Shown here in pieces: positions 39,926-48,528 of a DNA stretch of 64,000 bases. Origin of the DNA: Defluviitaleaceae bacterium (lineage in GTDB: Bacteria > Bacillota > Clostridia > Lachnospirales > WQUN01). Position 1 is the first letter of the stretch. Every line of letters begins with the position of its first letter. A program made the position numbers and the translations under genes. The notes below the pieces were generated by a model. The model saw nothing but the letters and a program-made list of their open reading frames with translations. It was not told the DNA's origin and did not search any database. The stretch lies in contig WQVK01000003.1 of assembly GCA_009784025.1 (NCBI GenBank), positions 1 through 64,000 of the forward strand, read 5' to 3'.

Positions 39926-39984
39926 GTAACTCCACCTAAGAACACTCGCATATTTGCCATGCGGGGGTTTTCAGGTGGAGTTAC
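39926..39984. repeat. family-5 palindrome
   Basis: gtaactccacctaagaacactcgcat / atgcgggggttttcaggtggagttac. Confidence 0.75.
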
Positions 39985-40072
39985 TATATCTATGTCCCAC
40001 CGGGTAAACTATACCTTATAGTTGGGCTATAGGCAATAGACTTCTTTCGAAAGGAATCTATTGGGTTTTTGT

Positions 40073-40188
40073 TGTAGCGAAATACTTATAAATCGGTCTC
40101 GCCTGTCGCGGTAAAAACGCCTGAAACGCCTTATCTCGGCGTTTCAGGTGCCGCTCGGGCGAGACCGATTTCTAATTATTTCACTATA
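40073..40188. repeat. family-4 element overlapping the V-ATPase B stop codon
   Basis: TGTAGCGAAATACTTATAAATCGGTCTCGCC...GGCGAGACCGATTTCTAATTATTTCACTATA. Confidence 0.85.
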
Positions 40189-41524
40189 ACAATGTTTTGG
40201 CAATTTCCATGGTTTGCGCCAGGCTTCTTGCGGCTTGTGGGGATTGAGCAAGGAAATCTTGCTCGAAATTTTTGCCAAAACTGAGTGTGGCTTTGTCTTC
40301 TGGGGTTAGGTCGTCTTCACCTATTATCGCGGCTAGGGCCCGGATATCTTCTACCTTGGCGTAGGTTGCGAAGAGTTTTGCTGCTATGGCGGGGTGTTCT
40401 TTGGTGGTGTAACCCTCGCCTATGCCGTCTTTCATAAGCCGGGATAGGGATGGCAGCACATTTATGGGCGGGTAGATGTTTTTTTGATGAAGGCTGCGGC
40501 TAAGCACGATTTGGCCTTCGGTTATGTAGCCGGTAAGGTCTGGTATGGGGTGGGTGATATCCTCGCCGGGCATGGTTAAAATCGGGATTTGCGTTACAGA
40601 ACCGGGCTTGTTTTTTATAATGCCGGCGCGTTCGTACAGGCTGGCTAGGTCTGAATACATATAACCGGGATAACCCTTGCGGCTTGGTATTTCCCCCTGC
40701 TGGGAAGATATTTCACGCAAGGCCTCTGCGTAGGATGTGATGTCTGTAAGTATCACCAGCACATGGTAGCCAAGGTCGTAGGCTAGGTATTCTGCGGCGG
40801 TTAAGGCCAGCCGTGGCGTGGCCAGCCGCTGAGCTGTGGGGTCGCTGGCTAGGTTCTGGAACATGATATATGCCTGGCCGCTTTCATCGAATGAATCTTG
40901 GAAAAACCGGGCGGTTTCATGGCTTATCCCCATGGCCGCAAAAACTGTGGCGAATTTTTGTGGCTTTGGCGAGTGCAATTCAGTTGGTCGCAATTTGCGA
41001 CCAACTGAATTTTGCGGCGGCATTCCGCTCATGGTGGCAATTTGCGCCGCCAAGATATCATGGGGCAGCCCATCTGCCGAGAAAATTGGCAGCTTCTGCC
41101 CACGGATTAAAGTTGCCAGGCCATCTATAGCAGAAATGCCAGTATGTATATAATCCCGCGGGTAGCTGCGCTGCACCGGGTTTATGGGCTGGCCATTTAT
41201 GCTGCGTCGCAGCTTGCTGCGGATGCGGCCAAGGCCGTCTATGGGGTTGCCAAAGCCGTCAAATTTGCGGCCAATTATTTCCGGGGAAAGTGCGACCTCC
41301 ATCTGCTGGCCGGTGAATTTTGTGGCGGCGGAAGTCAAGGAGAGACCTGCCGCGCCTTCAAAGATTAGGGCTACTACGGTGTCGCCTTCTATTTTTAGCA
41401 CCCGGCCCATGCGCGGCGGGCCGCCGGGGGAAGTAATTTTTACGGTTTCGTTGTAGCTGGCGGTTGTTACGCCTTTTAGTATGGCAATGCTGCCGTTTAG
41501 GTGATGTAGGGTTAGGTATTCCAT
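40184..41524 (-). CDS. ntpB: V/A-type ATP synthase subunit B (with in-frame palindrome insertion)
   Basis: [51 protein letters not shown]; start trimmed to ATG 41524 behind AGGAGG. Confidence 0.93.
   Translation of the reverse strand: MEYLTLHHLNGSIAILKGVTTASYNETVKITSPGGPPRMGRVLKIEGDTVVALIFEGAAGLSLTSAATKFTGQQMEVALSPEIIGRKFDGFGNPIDGLGRIRSKLRRSINGQPINPVQRSYPRDYIHTGISAIDGLATLIRGQKLPIFSADGLPHDILAAQIATMSGMPPQNSVGRKLRPTELHSPKPQKFATVFAAMGISHETARFFQDSFDESGQAYIMFQNLASDPTAQRLATPRLALTAAEYLAYDLGYHVLVILTDITSYAEALREISSQQGEIPSRKGYPGYMYSDLASLYERAGIIKNKPGSVTQIPILTMPGEDITHPIPDLTGYITEGQIVLSRSLHQKNIYPPINVLPSLSRLMKDGIGEGYTTKEHPAIAAKLFATYAKVEDIRALAAIIGEDDLTPEDKATLSFGKNFEQDFLAQSPQAARSLAQTMEIAKTLL
40977..41011. repeat. 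family-1 palindrome inside ntpB coding sequence
   Basis: aattcagttggtcgc-aattt-gcgaccaactgaatt, encodes [12 protein letters not shown] in frame. Confidence 0.93.
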
Positions 41525-41564
41525 GGTGGCCTCCTGGGTTATGTTGTTCGGCATATGTAGCCAG

Positions 41565-43079
41565 TTAAACTTTATCGCCGCGCAAAAAAGAAACCTCTAG
41601 CGGTTTCAACAATCTCTCCATCATTTCCACCTGCACGGCCACTGGGGTGTATGTATCCGCTACGTCATAGGCATTTTGCTGCAAAAACCCCTCGCGTATT
41701 CTCCGGGCAGCATCTAACAGCTGTTTCTGCAAAGTGGTTAGCCCATCCTGGCCCATCAGCTTCGCCACTTCCAGCAGGCTATTCTCCTCATGCAAAACCG
41801 CCAGCAGCCGCCTGGCCGCCGGGTGCAGCTGGCAGCCTATAGAATAACTTTGCATCCAGTCTATGGCCGGGTAGTGACGGGCGTAGGCCAGCCGTTTGTC
41901 CAGCGCCCAAAATGTACGCACAAAACGCTTGGTATGCTGTGTCACAGGCTCTGTAAAATCTGCCCCCTGTGGCGATACCGCACCTATTATGGTAATCGAA
42001 CCCTCGCTGCCGTTTAGGTTTTTTACATGCCCCGCCCGGCCATAAAATGCCGCCAGCCGCGTGGCCAAATACGCCGGGTAACCCTCCTCTGCCGGGATTT
42101 CCCCCAAGCGGCCAGAAATCTCTCGCAGGGCCTCTGCCCAGCGAGATGTGGAATCTGCAAACAGCGCCACATGATACCCCATGTCGCGGTAACATTCTGC
42201 AAGGGTGACGCCCGTATAAATACTAGCCTCCCGGGCGGCCACCGGCATGTCAGATGTATTAGCCACCAGCACCGTGCGCGCCAGCAGGGGCTGCCCGCTG
42301 CGAGGGTCTACCAGCCGCGAGAAATCCTCCAGCACCTCGGTCATTTCGTTGCCGCGCTCGCCGCAACCTATGTATATAATCAGGTCTGCATCGCAGTATT
42401 TTGCCAGCTGATGCTGGGTCATGGTTTTGCCGGTACCAAACCCCCCTGGGATAGCCGCCGTGCCACCCTTAGCTACCGGAAAAAGGCTATCTATCACCCG
42501 CTGGCCGGTTGTTAGCATTTGCGTGGCCGGCAGCCGCGCCGCCACAGGCCGCGGGCTGCGGATTGGCCAGGTTTGCGTAAGGGAAAGCTCCCGGCCGCAG
42601 GCCAGCGTAACCAGCGCGGCATCGGCATTGTATCGGCCATCTGGGGCGGCGGCCTTTACCAGCCCGGCCACACCAGGCGGGGCCATGGCCTTGAATATAA
42701 TAACCGGGGTTTCCTGCACCGCGGCAAAAACATCCCCGGGGGCAATGGTTTGCCCAGGCTTCACCAGCATTTTCACATAAAATTCCTCCGGCGAATCGCC
42801 CCCAAGCGGCCGCATTATTCCATCAAAAATATTCCCCACAATCCCCGGCCGCAGCCGCACAGCTATGGGCGCACCAAGGCCAAGCACTTCATCTCCCGGC
42901 CTTAGCCCCGCCGTGCTTTCAAATGATTGCACCACCGCAACCCCAGGGCTAAGTGAAATAATCTCACCCGGCAGCCCCCGGGCGGCAACCCTCTCCCCCA
43001 AACAAAACTGCGAACCCGTATGTACCGTCAAAATAGGGCCATTAATGCCCCATATCTTACCACTGCCAGGGAGGGTCAT
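41565..43079 (-). CDS. ntpA: V/A-type ATP synthase subunit A
   Basis: [89 protein letters not shown]; 504 aa. Confidence 0.95.
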   Translation of the reverse strand: MTLPGSGKIWGINGPILTVHTGSQFCLGERVAARGLPGEIISLSPGVAVVQSFESTAGLRPGDEVLGLGAPIAVRLRPGIVGNIFDGIMRPLGGDSPEEFYVKMLVKPGQTIAPGDVFAAVQETPVIIFKAMAPPGVAGLVKAAAPDGRYNADAALVTLACGRELSLTQTWPIRSPRPVAARLPATQMLTTGQRVIDSLFPVAKGGTAAIPGGFGTGKTMTQHQLAKYCDADLIIYIGCGERGNEMTEVLEDFSRLVDPRSGQPLLARTVLVANTSDMPVAAREASIYTGVTLAECYRDMGYHVALFADSTSRWAEALREISGRLGEIPAEEGYPAYLATRLAAFYGRAGHVKNLNGSEGSITIIGAVSPQGADFTEPVTQHTKRFVRTFWALDKRLAYARHYPAIDWMQSYSIGCQLHPAARRLLAVLHEENSLLEVAKLMGQDGLTTLQKQLLDAARRIREGFLQQNAYDVADTYTPVAVQVEMMERLLKPLEVSFLRGDKV

Positions 43080-43626
43080 CTCCAGCCTCCTCCAGCTTGG
43101 CTTTAAACGTGCAATCTAGGCGGGCTTTGCGGCCTTCTGTAAGCAGCATAAACCCACCTATATAATCATCCTCCCCCGCTTCCACCACAAGCCCTGTGGC
43201 AGCCTCAATCTCCTCCGCAAAATGCATATGCCCAGGAGGAAGAATCACCACCGCAAAACCTACCCCCGCCGCCCTAATACGCCCTAGCAAATAATCCATA
43301 TATTCTGGGCTTTGTGCAAATTCTGTAAGCTCCCCAGCCACCCCCGCCATCAAATCATCCACCAATGCAGCCACAGTGGCATGATAGGCCATTTTTGCCC
43401 GGGCCGTGGCCTGGCTTATTTCGCGGTTGGCATAGCGCGCCAAGTCACGGCTGTGGCCGTCTAGCTTTGACTGCAACTCTTTCTCTGCCATAGCTAGGCT
43501 AACATCTGCCCAGGCCTGCAAATCTTTGGCTTCTTGATGGCGCATACGGCTGGCTTTGGCTTGCAGCTCGTTCATTATGCTGGTAGTAAAATAGGCGATT
43601 TTTTTGTCCAAAACCTCGGCAACCAT
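43057..43626 (-). CDS. ntpE: V/A-type ATP synthase subunit E
   Basis: Helical N-term and position between F and A; C-term GGFMLLTEGRKARLDCTFKAKLEEA typical of subunit E. Confidence 0.75.
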   Translation of the reverse strand: MVAEVLDKKIAYFTTSIMNELQAKASRMRHQEAKDLQAWADVSLAMAEKELQSKLDGHSRDLARYANREISQATARAKMAYHATVAALVDDLMAGVAGELTEFAQSPEYMDYLLGRIRAAGVGFAVVILPPGHMHFAEEIEAATGLVVEAGEDDYIGGFMLLTEGRKARLDCTFKAKLEEAGDDPPWQW

Positions 43627-43755
43627 GGCTACCGCTCCTGTTCTATGTAGTTAATGCTTTCCATTGCGGCCACAAATCCAGCCGCAATAACAAGGCATCA
43701 AGACATGCTTACACACCAAAACAGCAAAAATCATCCGCTTTGGCACAAATTTCAA

Positions 43756-43915
43756 TAGAGTTCTTCTTAAATTCCAAAAAACGCAATTTCATAAGGTTCG
43801 CCTGGCGAACCCGGCACTCCGTGCCGCCCGGTTTCTTCCAGGTTACCTCAGAAGAAGCAAAAGATTGAAAATGTAACTTTTCCAAAACCCCTACGGGAAT
43901 TTCGGAAGAAGTCTA
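43756..43915. repeat. family-7 element (TAGAGTTCTTCTTAAATTCC..GGAATTTCGGAAGAAGTCTA)
   Basis: Terminal inverted repeats about 20 bp enclosing about 120 bp. Confidence 0.65.
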
Positions 43916-43972
43916 ATCTATGCAGCTTGGCAGACACACCGTAGCCAGCTGCAAGAAGTTCCAACCGCAAAA

Positions 43973-44167
43973 TCACCCCAGCACAACCACCAGCGGAACT
44001 CTCTCCCGCAACCAACCAGCTGCATCTGCCAGCCCTCCGGCCACCACCAGCAGCCCAACCCCGCTAAAATCCTCCGCACTAACATCCTCTATCAACCTAC
44101 AATCCACCCCCACCAGCCGCAGCCTATCAAAAACCGCAGCATCATCCACCAGGGCAAGAACCTTCAT
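43973..44167 (-). CDS. ntpF: V/A-type ATP synthase subunit F (short, 64 aa)
   Basis: MKVLALVDDAAVFDRLRLVGVDCRLIED...VPLVVVLG; position after K subunit. Confidence 0.65.
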   Translation of the reverse strand: MKVLALVDDAAVFDRLRLVGVDCRLIEDVSAEDFSGVGLLVVAGGLADAAGWLRERVPLVVVLG

Positions 44168-44577
44168 TATACCCGCCCCAAAATCATAAACGAAACCAGC
44201 AGCCCGTAAATAGCAATGCCTTCTGCCATGGCCACAAAAATCATAGCCTTGCCAAAGTTATTTTCATTCTCGCTGATAGCCCCAATAGCCGCCGCAGCCG
44301 CAGAACTTACCGCAATGCCAGTGCCCACAGCTCCAAGCCCGGTGGCCAAAGCCGCCGCAATAAAAGCCGCAGCCACATTAACATCCCCCGCGCCCCCAGC
44401 AACCTCCGCCCCAAGTACCCGCCCAGAGAAAATCAAAGAAGCCGCCACCAAAAAAACCACCACAAACCCGCCAACATTTAACCCCAACGCGAGTTTCCCC
44501 CGCCTGCGCCCCCCAAGATAAAAATAGCCAAGCGGCAAAAAAAACACCAAAGCAAACAAAAATAAAATAATTGCCAT
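44167..44577 (-). CDS. ntpK: V/A-type ATP synthase subunit K (membrane rotor proteolipid)
   Basis: ALATGLGAVGTGIAVSSAAAAAIGAISENENNFGKAMIFVAMAEGIAIYGLLVSFMIL. Confidence 0.9.
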   Translation of the reverse strand: MAIILFLFALVFFLPLGYFYLGGRRRGKLALGLNVGGFVVVFLVAASLIFSGRVLGAEVAGGAGDVNVAAAFIAAALATGLGAVGTGIAVSSAAAAAIGAISENENNFGKAMIFVAMAEGIAIYGLLVSFMILGRV

Positions 44578-44596
44578 ATAGCACCTCACATTATAT

Positions 44597-44681
44597 TTAA
44601 ACCGTTAGAGGCTCTGCCCCCGGCACCTCCAAAAACTTTAAAATCTTTTTGCTTCTTTTTTTTCAAAAAAAGAAAGGGGGT
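44597..44681. repeat. family-3 element encoding the C-terminal tail of subunit I
   Basis: aaaccgttagaggctctgcccccggcacctccaaaaac...cttcttttttttcaaaaaaagaaaggggg. Confidence 0.7.
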
Positions 44682-46563
44682 GCTGGCTGGCCTGGAACTG
44701 CGCGTTCTGTTCGCCCAAGCGCCCAGGGGCGAAGGCCTGCGGCTTTATCTCCTCGCCGCCACCTGTGTAAAATCGGCTGAAAATTTCGTAGAAATCTAGG
44801 CGTAGGGCTTGGATGCCCACTAGCAGTCCTTCTATGCTTAAAACTAAGGCGTTGCCTAGTATGAATATTATGATATTTCCCATTCCGGCTGCGCCTTGGG
44901 CAAGCTGTAGTACCACATGCATCATGCCGGCATGGCTTATGGCGAATGCGCCCACTCGCACGAAAGATATTGTGTTGGTGGCGTAGGTTAGCAGGGTTTC
45001 GAAGGTTTCTATGGCGGTGCTGAATAGAAATTGGCCTACGCCGCCTGCTGGCAGGATTTTTTTGCCGGCCATTGCGTGGCCTAGCGGACGTTTTAAAGCC
45101 ACAAAAACCAGGGGAATGGCCGCAACTGTAGCCACCGCCCATGTAAAGCCCTGGCCGCCCACAAGCCGCAGCCCAAGCCATACCACGCCTGCGTAAAACA
45201 AAAACCCAGCCACCCCATTAGCACCAAACAATAAATCTTCGTAGCGGCGCTGGCGCAGGGCGTTATACATATAAAACAGCATGGCCAGCACTATAAGGAA
45301 AACCCCCAGTAACACCGCGAAGATAAGTGTCTGGTTGATACTGGCCACAGGGCGCATCCATAAAGCCGGCAAAATATCCTCCCGCCCAAAGATGCTGCCA
45401 TATAAAAACCCAAACACAACCGCGCTGCCGCCCACTACGGCCATGATTCCACCCAAGGCAAGCCCTTTATTATAATACAGAAACAGCCCCAACAGCCCTA
45501 TAACCAGCCCATGCCCCACATCCCCAAACATAAGCCCAAACAGTAGCGTGTAGGTAACTGCCAGCAGCGGCGTTGGGTCAACTTCGCCGTATTTTGGCAG
45601 GCCGTATAGCCTTGTAAAAAACTCGAACTGCCGGATTATTAACGGGTTTTTTAGCAGGGTTGGCGGGGTGGATTTTTCTTCTGGGAAAAGGGTTAGCACT
45701 GCTAGGTTGTCGTGAGTTATTTCTTCCTCTAGCTGCTTTGCGTCTGTGGCTGCCATCCAGCCCGCAAAACTGAATATCCGGCGATTTTTGCTTAGGGCGG
45801 CGTATTTTTTCACATCAAAGCTGGCGTATAAGCTTTGCACGCGCTGGCAAGCAATTGCCAGGCGTTGCGGCTTGAGGCCGGGCGTGATGTTTAAAAAAAT
45901 TTCTTGGGTTAGGCGGGTTACTTCTTTTTGCAGGGAATCATATTCTTGCTGCAGCCCGGCTAGGGGCTTCGGCGGCAGCTTTGCCGCTTCGAAACCCAGC
46001 GCCGCAAATATGGAGTCTATGCTGTTATAGTCTGAGGCGGGGGTAAAGTACGCCCCCCAAACCAGCTGGGCGTCGCGCTTAGCTGTTATGAAAATTATCC
46101 GGGAATCCTCTTGCATAAATTTTTCGTATTTTCGGTAATTTACCAGGCTCATGTTGCCTATTTTGCAATGGACGGCCTCTAGCCCCGCCAGGGCATGAAT
46201 GTTTAGCTGCGGGAAGTTTTCGTAGGTGGTTATATGGCTTGCGGTTTCTGCCAGCTGTGTTTCTAGCTGGCGCAGGCTCTGGTTGCGTTGCTCGTATGCT
46301 TGCATCACTGCCTCTACCAGATTAACCGCTTCTGACGCGGCCATTGGCCTATGGAAAATTGGCGGCGGAGGGATTAGCCCGGCCAGTTTTTCGGCCTTTT
46401 GTAGGGTGAGGGCATATGGGTTTAGCGAGATAAAGGGCTCTGTAATGCCCTGCCGCGCCGCAGGGCGCAGCTGGATATGATAGCGGCTTAGGTAGCGCTG
46501 TATCACATGGTTCATGCTACCGATATGCCCGGTTATGCTTATGTATTGCATTTTGGCTATCAT
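44638..46563 (-). CDS. ntpI: V/A-type ATP synthase subunit I
   Basis: FGLMFGDVGHGLVIGLLGLFLY, TNTISFVRVGAFAISHAGMMHVV, LVLSIEGLLVGIQALRLDFYEIFSRFYTGGGEEIKPQA. Confidence 0.94.
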   Translation of the reverse strand: MIAKMQYISITGHIGSMNHVIQRYLSRYHIQLRPAARQGITEPFISLNPYALTLQKAEKLAGLIPPPPIFHRPMAASEAVNLVEAVMQAYEQRNQSLRQLETQLAETASHITTYENFPQLNIHALAGLEAVHCKIGNMSLVNYRKYEKFMQEDSRIIFITAKRDAQLVWGAYFTPASDYNSIDSIFAALGFEAAKLPPKPLAGLQQEYDSLQKEVTRLTQEIFLNITPGLKPQRLAIACQRVQSLYASFDVKKYAALSKNRRIFSFAGWMAATDAKQLEEEITHDNLAVLTLFPEEKSTPPTLLKNPLIIRQFEFFTRLYGLPKYGEVDPTPLLAVTYTLLFGLMFGDVGHGLVIGLLGLFLYYNKGLALGGIMAVVGGSAVVFGFLYGSIFGREDILPALWMRPVASINQTLIFAVLLGVFLIVLAMLFYMYNALRQRRYEDLLFGANGVAGFLFYAGVVWLGLRLVGGQGFTWAVATVAAIPLVFVALKRPLGHAMAGKKILPAGGVGQFLFSTAIETFETLLTYATNTISFVRVGAFAISHAGMMHVVLQLAQGAAGMGNIIIFILGNALVLSIEGLLVGIQALRLDFYEIFSRFYTGGGEEIKPQAFAPGRLGEQNAQFQASQHPLSFFEKKEAKRF

Positions 46564-46598
46564 CCGCTCACATCCTTTGTATTTGGAACACGGTAGTT

Positions 46599-46713
46599 AT
46601 ACTAATTTCAAACTAGAACAATAAATTGGAGCGGCACCCTAAAACGCCGAGATAAGATGTTTTAGGGCAAACTTGCCGCGAACAATGAGGCGATTTTAAT
46701 TTAGGTTGGTATT
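46599..46713. repeat. family-4b element between ntpI and ntpC
   Basis: TACTAATTTCAAACTAGAACAATAAATTGGAGCGGCAC...AACTTGCCGCGAACAATGAGGCGATTTTAATTTAGGTTGGTA. Confidence 0.75.
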
Positions 46714-47386
46714 AAGCAATATTTCCTTTTCTGGTGTTTTCCATTATTGCGCTTATCTTCCTTGATTCTAGATATTTTTCAAACAAATACCCGCATAGGG
46801 GGATTATCGTATTTGGGTGCTTTCGGCTTTCATTGCGGTATTTTTGCTGCATGGCGGTGGCCAGCCTATGCTCTGCGTGGTTAAAATCTGGGAAAACACC
46901 GGCATATTTGCTGCCAGAAACCTCCTCTAGCAACCCGGAAACACCCTTGGTCATGGCCATTTTCTTAATAAACCCGCTGCCTAAGGGAATCAAATGCCCA
47001 AAAATCTCCTGGCCATCCACCCCAAAGCTATGCTTTAACCGGTACATCCACAGGATGTTGCGCAAATCTATTTCCATTGCCAAAATCGCCCCCAAAGCAT
47101 GGCCACGGGGGATTTCCCGCCATAGAGACAGGTAAAAATCTACGCCCATATCCCCTTCTGCAAGCCCATGCCCTAGCTTGGTTATGATGTTTTTCGCCCA
47201 CCGTTCATGTATGTGGCAGGCCAGCTTGCGGGCATCTTCTAGCACCGCAGCATGGCCGCAATGAGGGTTATCTCTTAGCCATATCTTCTGCCCAGCGGTG
47301 GCCATGCGAGTTAGGGCTTGGTAGCCTGCAGCGGTCAGCAGCCTTGCGGCCATTGCCCTTGCCTTCACATTAGCCGAGTACATCAT
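46712..47386 (-). CDS. ntpC: V/A-type ATP synthase subunit C (AC39-like)
   Basis: MEIDLRNILWMYRLKHSFG..LIPLG, MMYSANVKARAMAARLLT; start trimmed to overlap upstream gene. Confidence 0.75.
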   Translation of the reverse strand: MMYSANVKARAMAARLLTAAGYQALTRMATAGQKIWLRDNPHCGHAAVLEDARKLACHIHERWAKNIITKLGHGLAEGDMGVDFYLSLWREIPRGHALGAILAMEIDLRNILWMYRLKHSFGVDGQEIFGHLIPLGSGFIKKMAMTKGVSGLLEEVSGSKYAGVFPDFNHAEHRLATAMQQKYRNESRKHPNTIIPLCGYLFEKYLESRKISAIMENTRKGNIA

Positions 47387-47678
47387 GGAAAATTTTCTCC
47401 CGCCAGGTTTTTTTGTTTTCTGCCATGCTTTGCTTAAAGGCTTCCGCTTTTTCGGCAAAATTCGCTTCTATTTCCATTATGCGCTGGGCTAGGTCTGCCT
47501 CTGCGCTGCGGCTTATTTCTGCCATTTTGCTTTCTGCCTGGGCTTTAAGCTGTTTTATTTTGGCTGTTAGCTGAGTCTCTGCATCTTGCCGTTGGGCGGT
47601 TTTTTCCCGCAGCATGGCTTGCATTGCCTCTTGGGCATCTTGCTCGATTGCCAATAATTTACTGGTTATTTTATCCAT
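47370..47678 (-). CDS. V/A-type ATP synthase peripheral-stalk (G/H-like) subunit
   Basis: 102 aa charged coiled coil upstream of ntpC. Confidence 0.6.
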   Translation of the reverse strand: MDKITSKLLAIEQDAQEAMQAMLREKTAQRQDAETQLTAKIKQLKAQAESKMAEISRSAEADLAQRIMEIEANFAEKAEAFKQSMAENKKTWREKIFHDVLG

Positions 47679-47710
47679 ATCTGCATTTTAACATCAATTG
47701 GAAAAAATTG

Positions 47711-48139
47711 CTAGTCCCCAAATGTAAGTTTCATTTTTTTTATGGCGCGGTAGCTAATCACATCCAAATGGTTGCGAAACTCCCCCATGCGAAAATTTAA
47801 ATACCCTTCAATATGTAAAACCCGGCTACCACGCAAAAACCCCTTTAACCGCTTGACTTCCCGCTGGTGTACAGGCGTGCCCTGCAGCCCAAGCGCCAGT
47901 TCCATAAGCTTGGGAGAATGGCCGTAAAGCGGGTTCTCCAGCGCCACAAGCTGCTGCAAAAACCCACAAACCCGCCCCACAACCTCTGTCGTATCCCCAT
48001 TCTCCCAGGCCAGCTGCACCCCAAAAACCTGCCCCCCACTACGCCACTTAGCCCACAACAGCCTAACCAGCCCAAAATCCCGAGCAAAATCATAAAGCTG
48101 CCTATCAAACCCAACAGTATAAATAGTGAGCCTCTTCAC
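47711..48139 (-). CDS. hypothetical protein upstream of the V-ATPase operon
   Basis: 142 aa ORF; C-term HIEGYLNFRMGEFRNHLDVI faintly resembles YtxC-type sporulation proteins. Confidence 0.5.
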   Translation of the reverse strand: MKRLTIYTVGFDRQLYDFARDFGLVRLLWAKWRSGGQVFGVQLAWENGDTTEVVGRVCGFLQQLVALENPLYGHSPKLMELALGLQGTPVHQREVKRLKGFLRGSRVLHIEGYLNFRMGEFRNHLDVISYRAIKKMKLTFGD

Positions 48140-48203
48140 ATAAATCAGCCCCCTTCGTTGCGATATGGACTATTTTATGCGGGTTGCTTGTGTAAGTTAT
48201 CTT

Positions 48204-48295
48204 GTATAGTGAAATAATTTAAACCGTGGGGCTTCGCCCCACACCCCCTTCTTTTTTTGTAAAAAAAGAAGCAAAAAATTTTTAATTTTTTATTT
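48204..48295. repeat. family-4 end fused to family-3 element
   Basis: tatagtgaaataattt immediately followed by aaaccgtggggcttcgccccacacccccttc. Confidence 0.6.
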
Positions 48296-48368
48296 GGGCA
48301 AGAATGGCGGATTTACAGGCTTCTCTTGGTTTCCATTGCTTGTAAAAGGGGCTTTTTGGCGTAAATGT

Positions 48369-48416
48369 GGTACCATACGGTACCATTTTCCCTGATTTAT
48401 GGTACCGTATGGTACC
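48369..48416. repeat. family-2 GGTACC double palindrome
   Basis: GGTACC at 48369, 48379, 48401, 48411. Confidence 0.8.
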
Positions 48417-48528
48417 ATTTTTTGTACTACTCCTATTAAAATGTCAGCATTTTTGCCGCTACTATAAACTTGAAATTCATTCAAATCCATAGTATAACAG
48501 TATTAGCTACATTTGAAGGAGATAATAT

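Noticed and set aside
47711-48139. Assignment of this ORF as the missing V-ATPase subunit D
   Set aside because: Sequence lacks subunit D-like long coiled-coil ends; it sits at the 5' end of the operon and looks unrelated (possibly YtxC-like).
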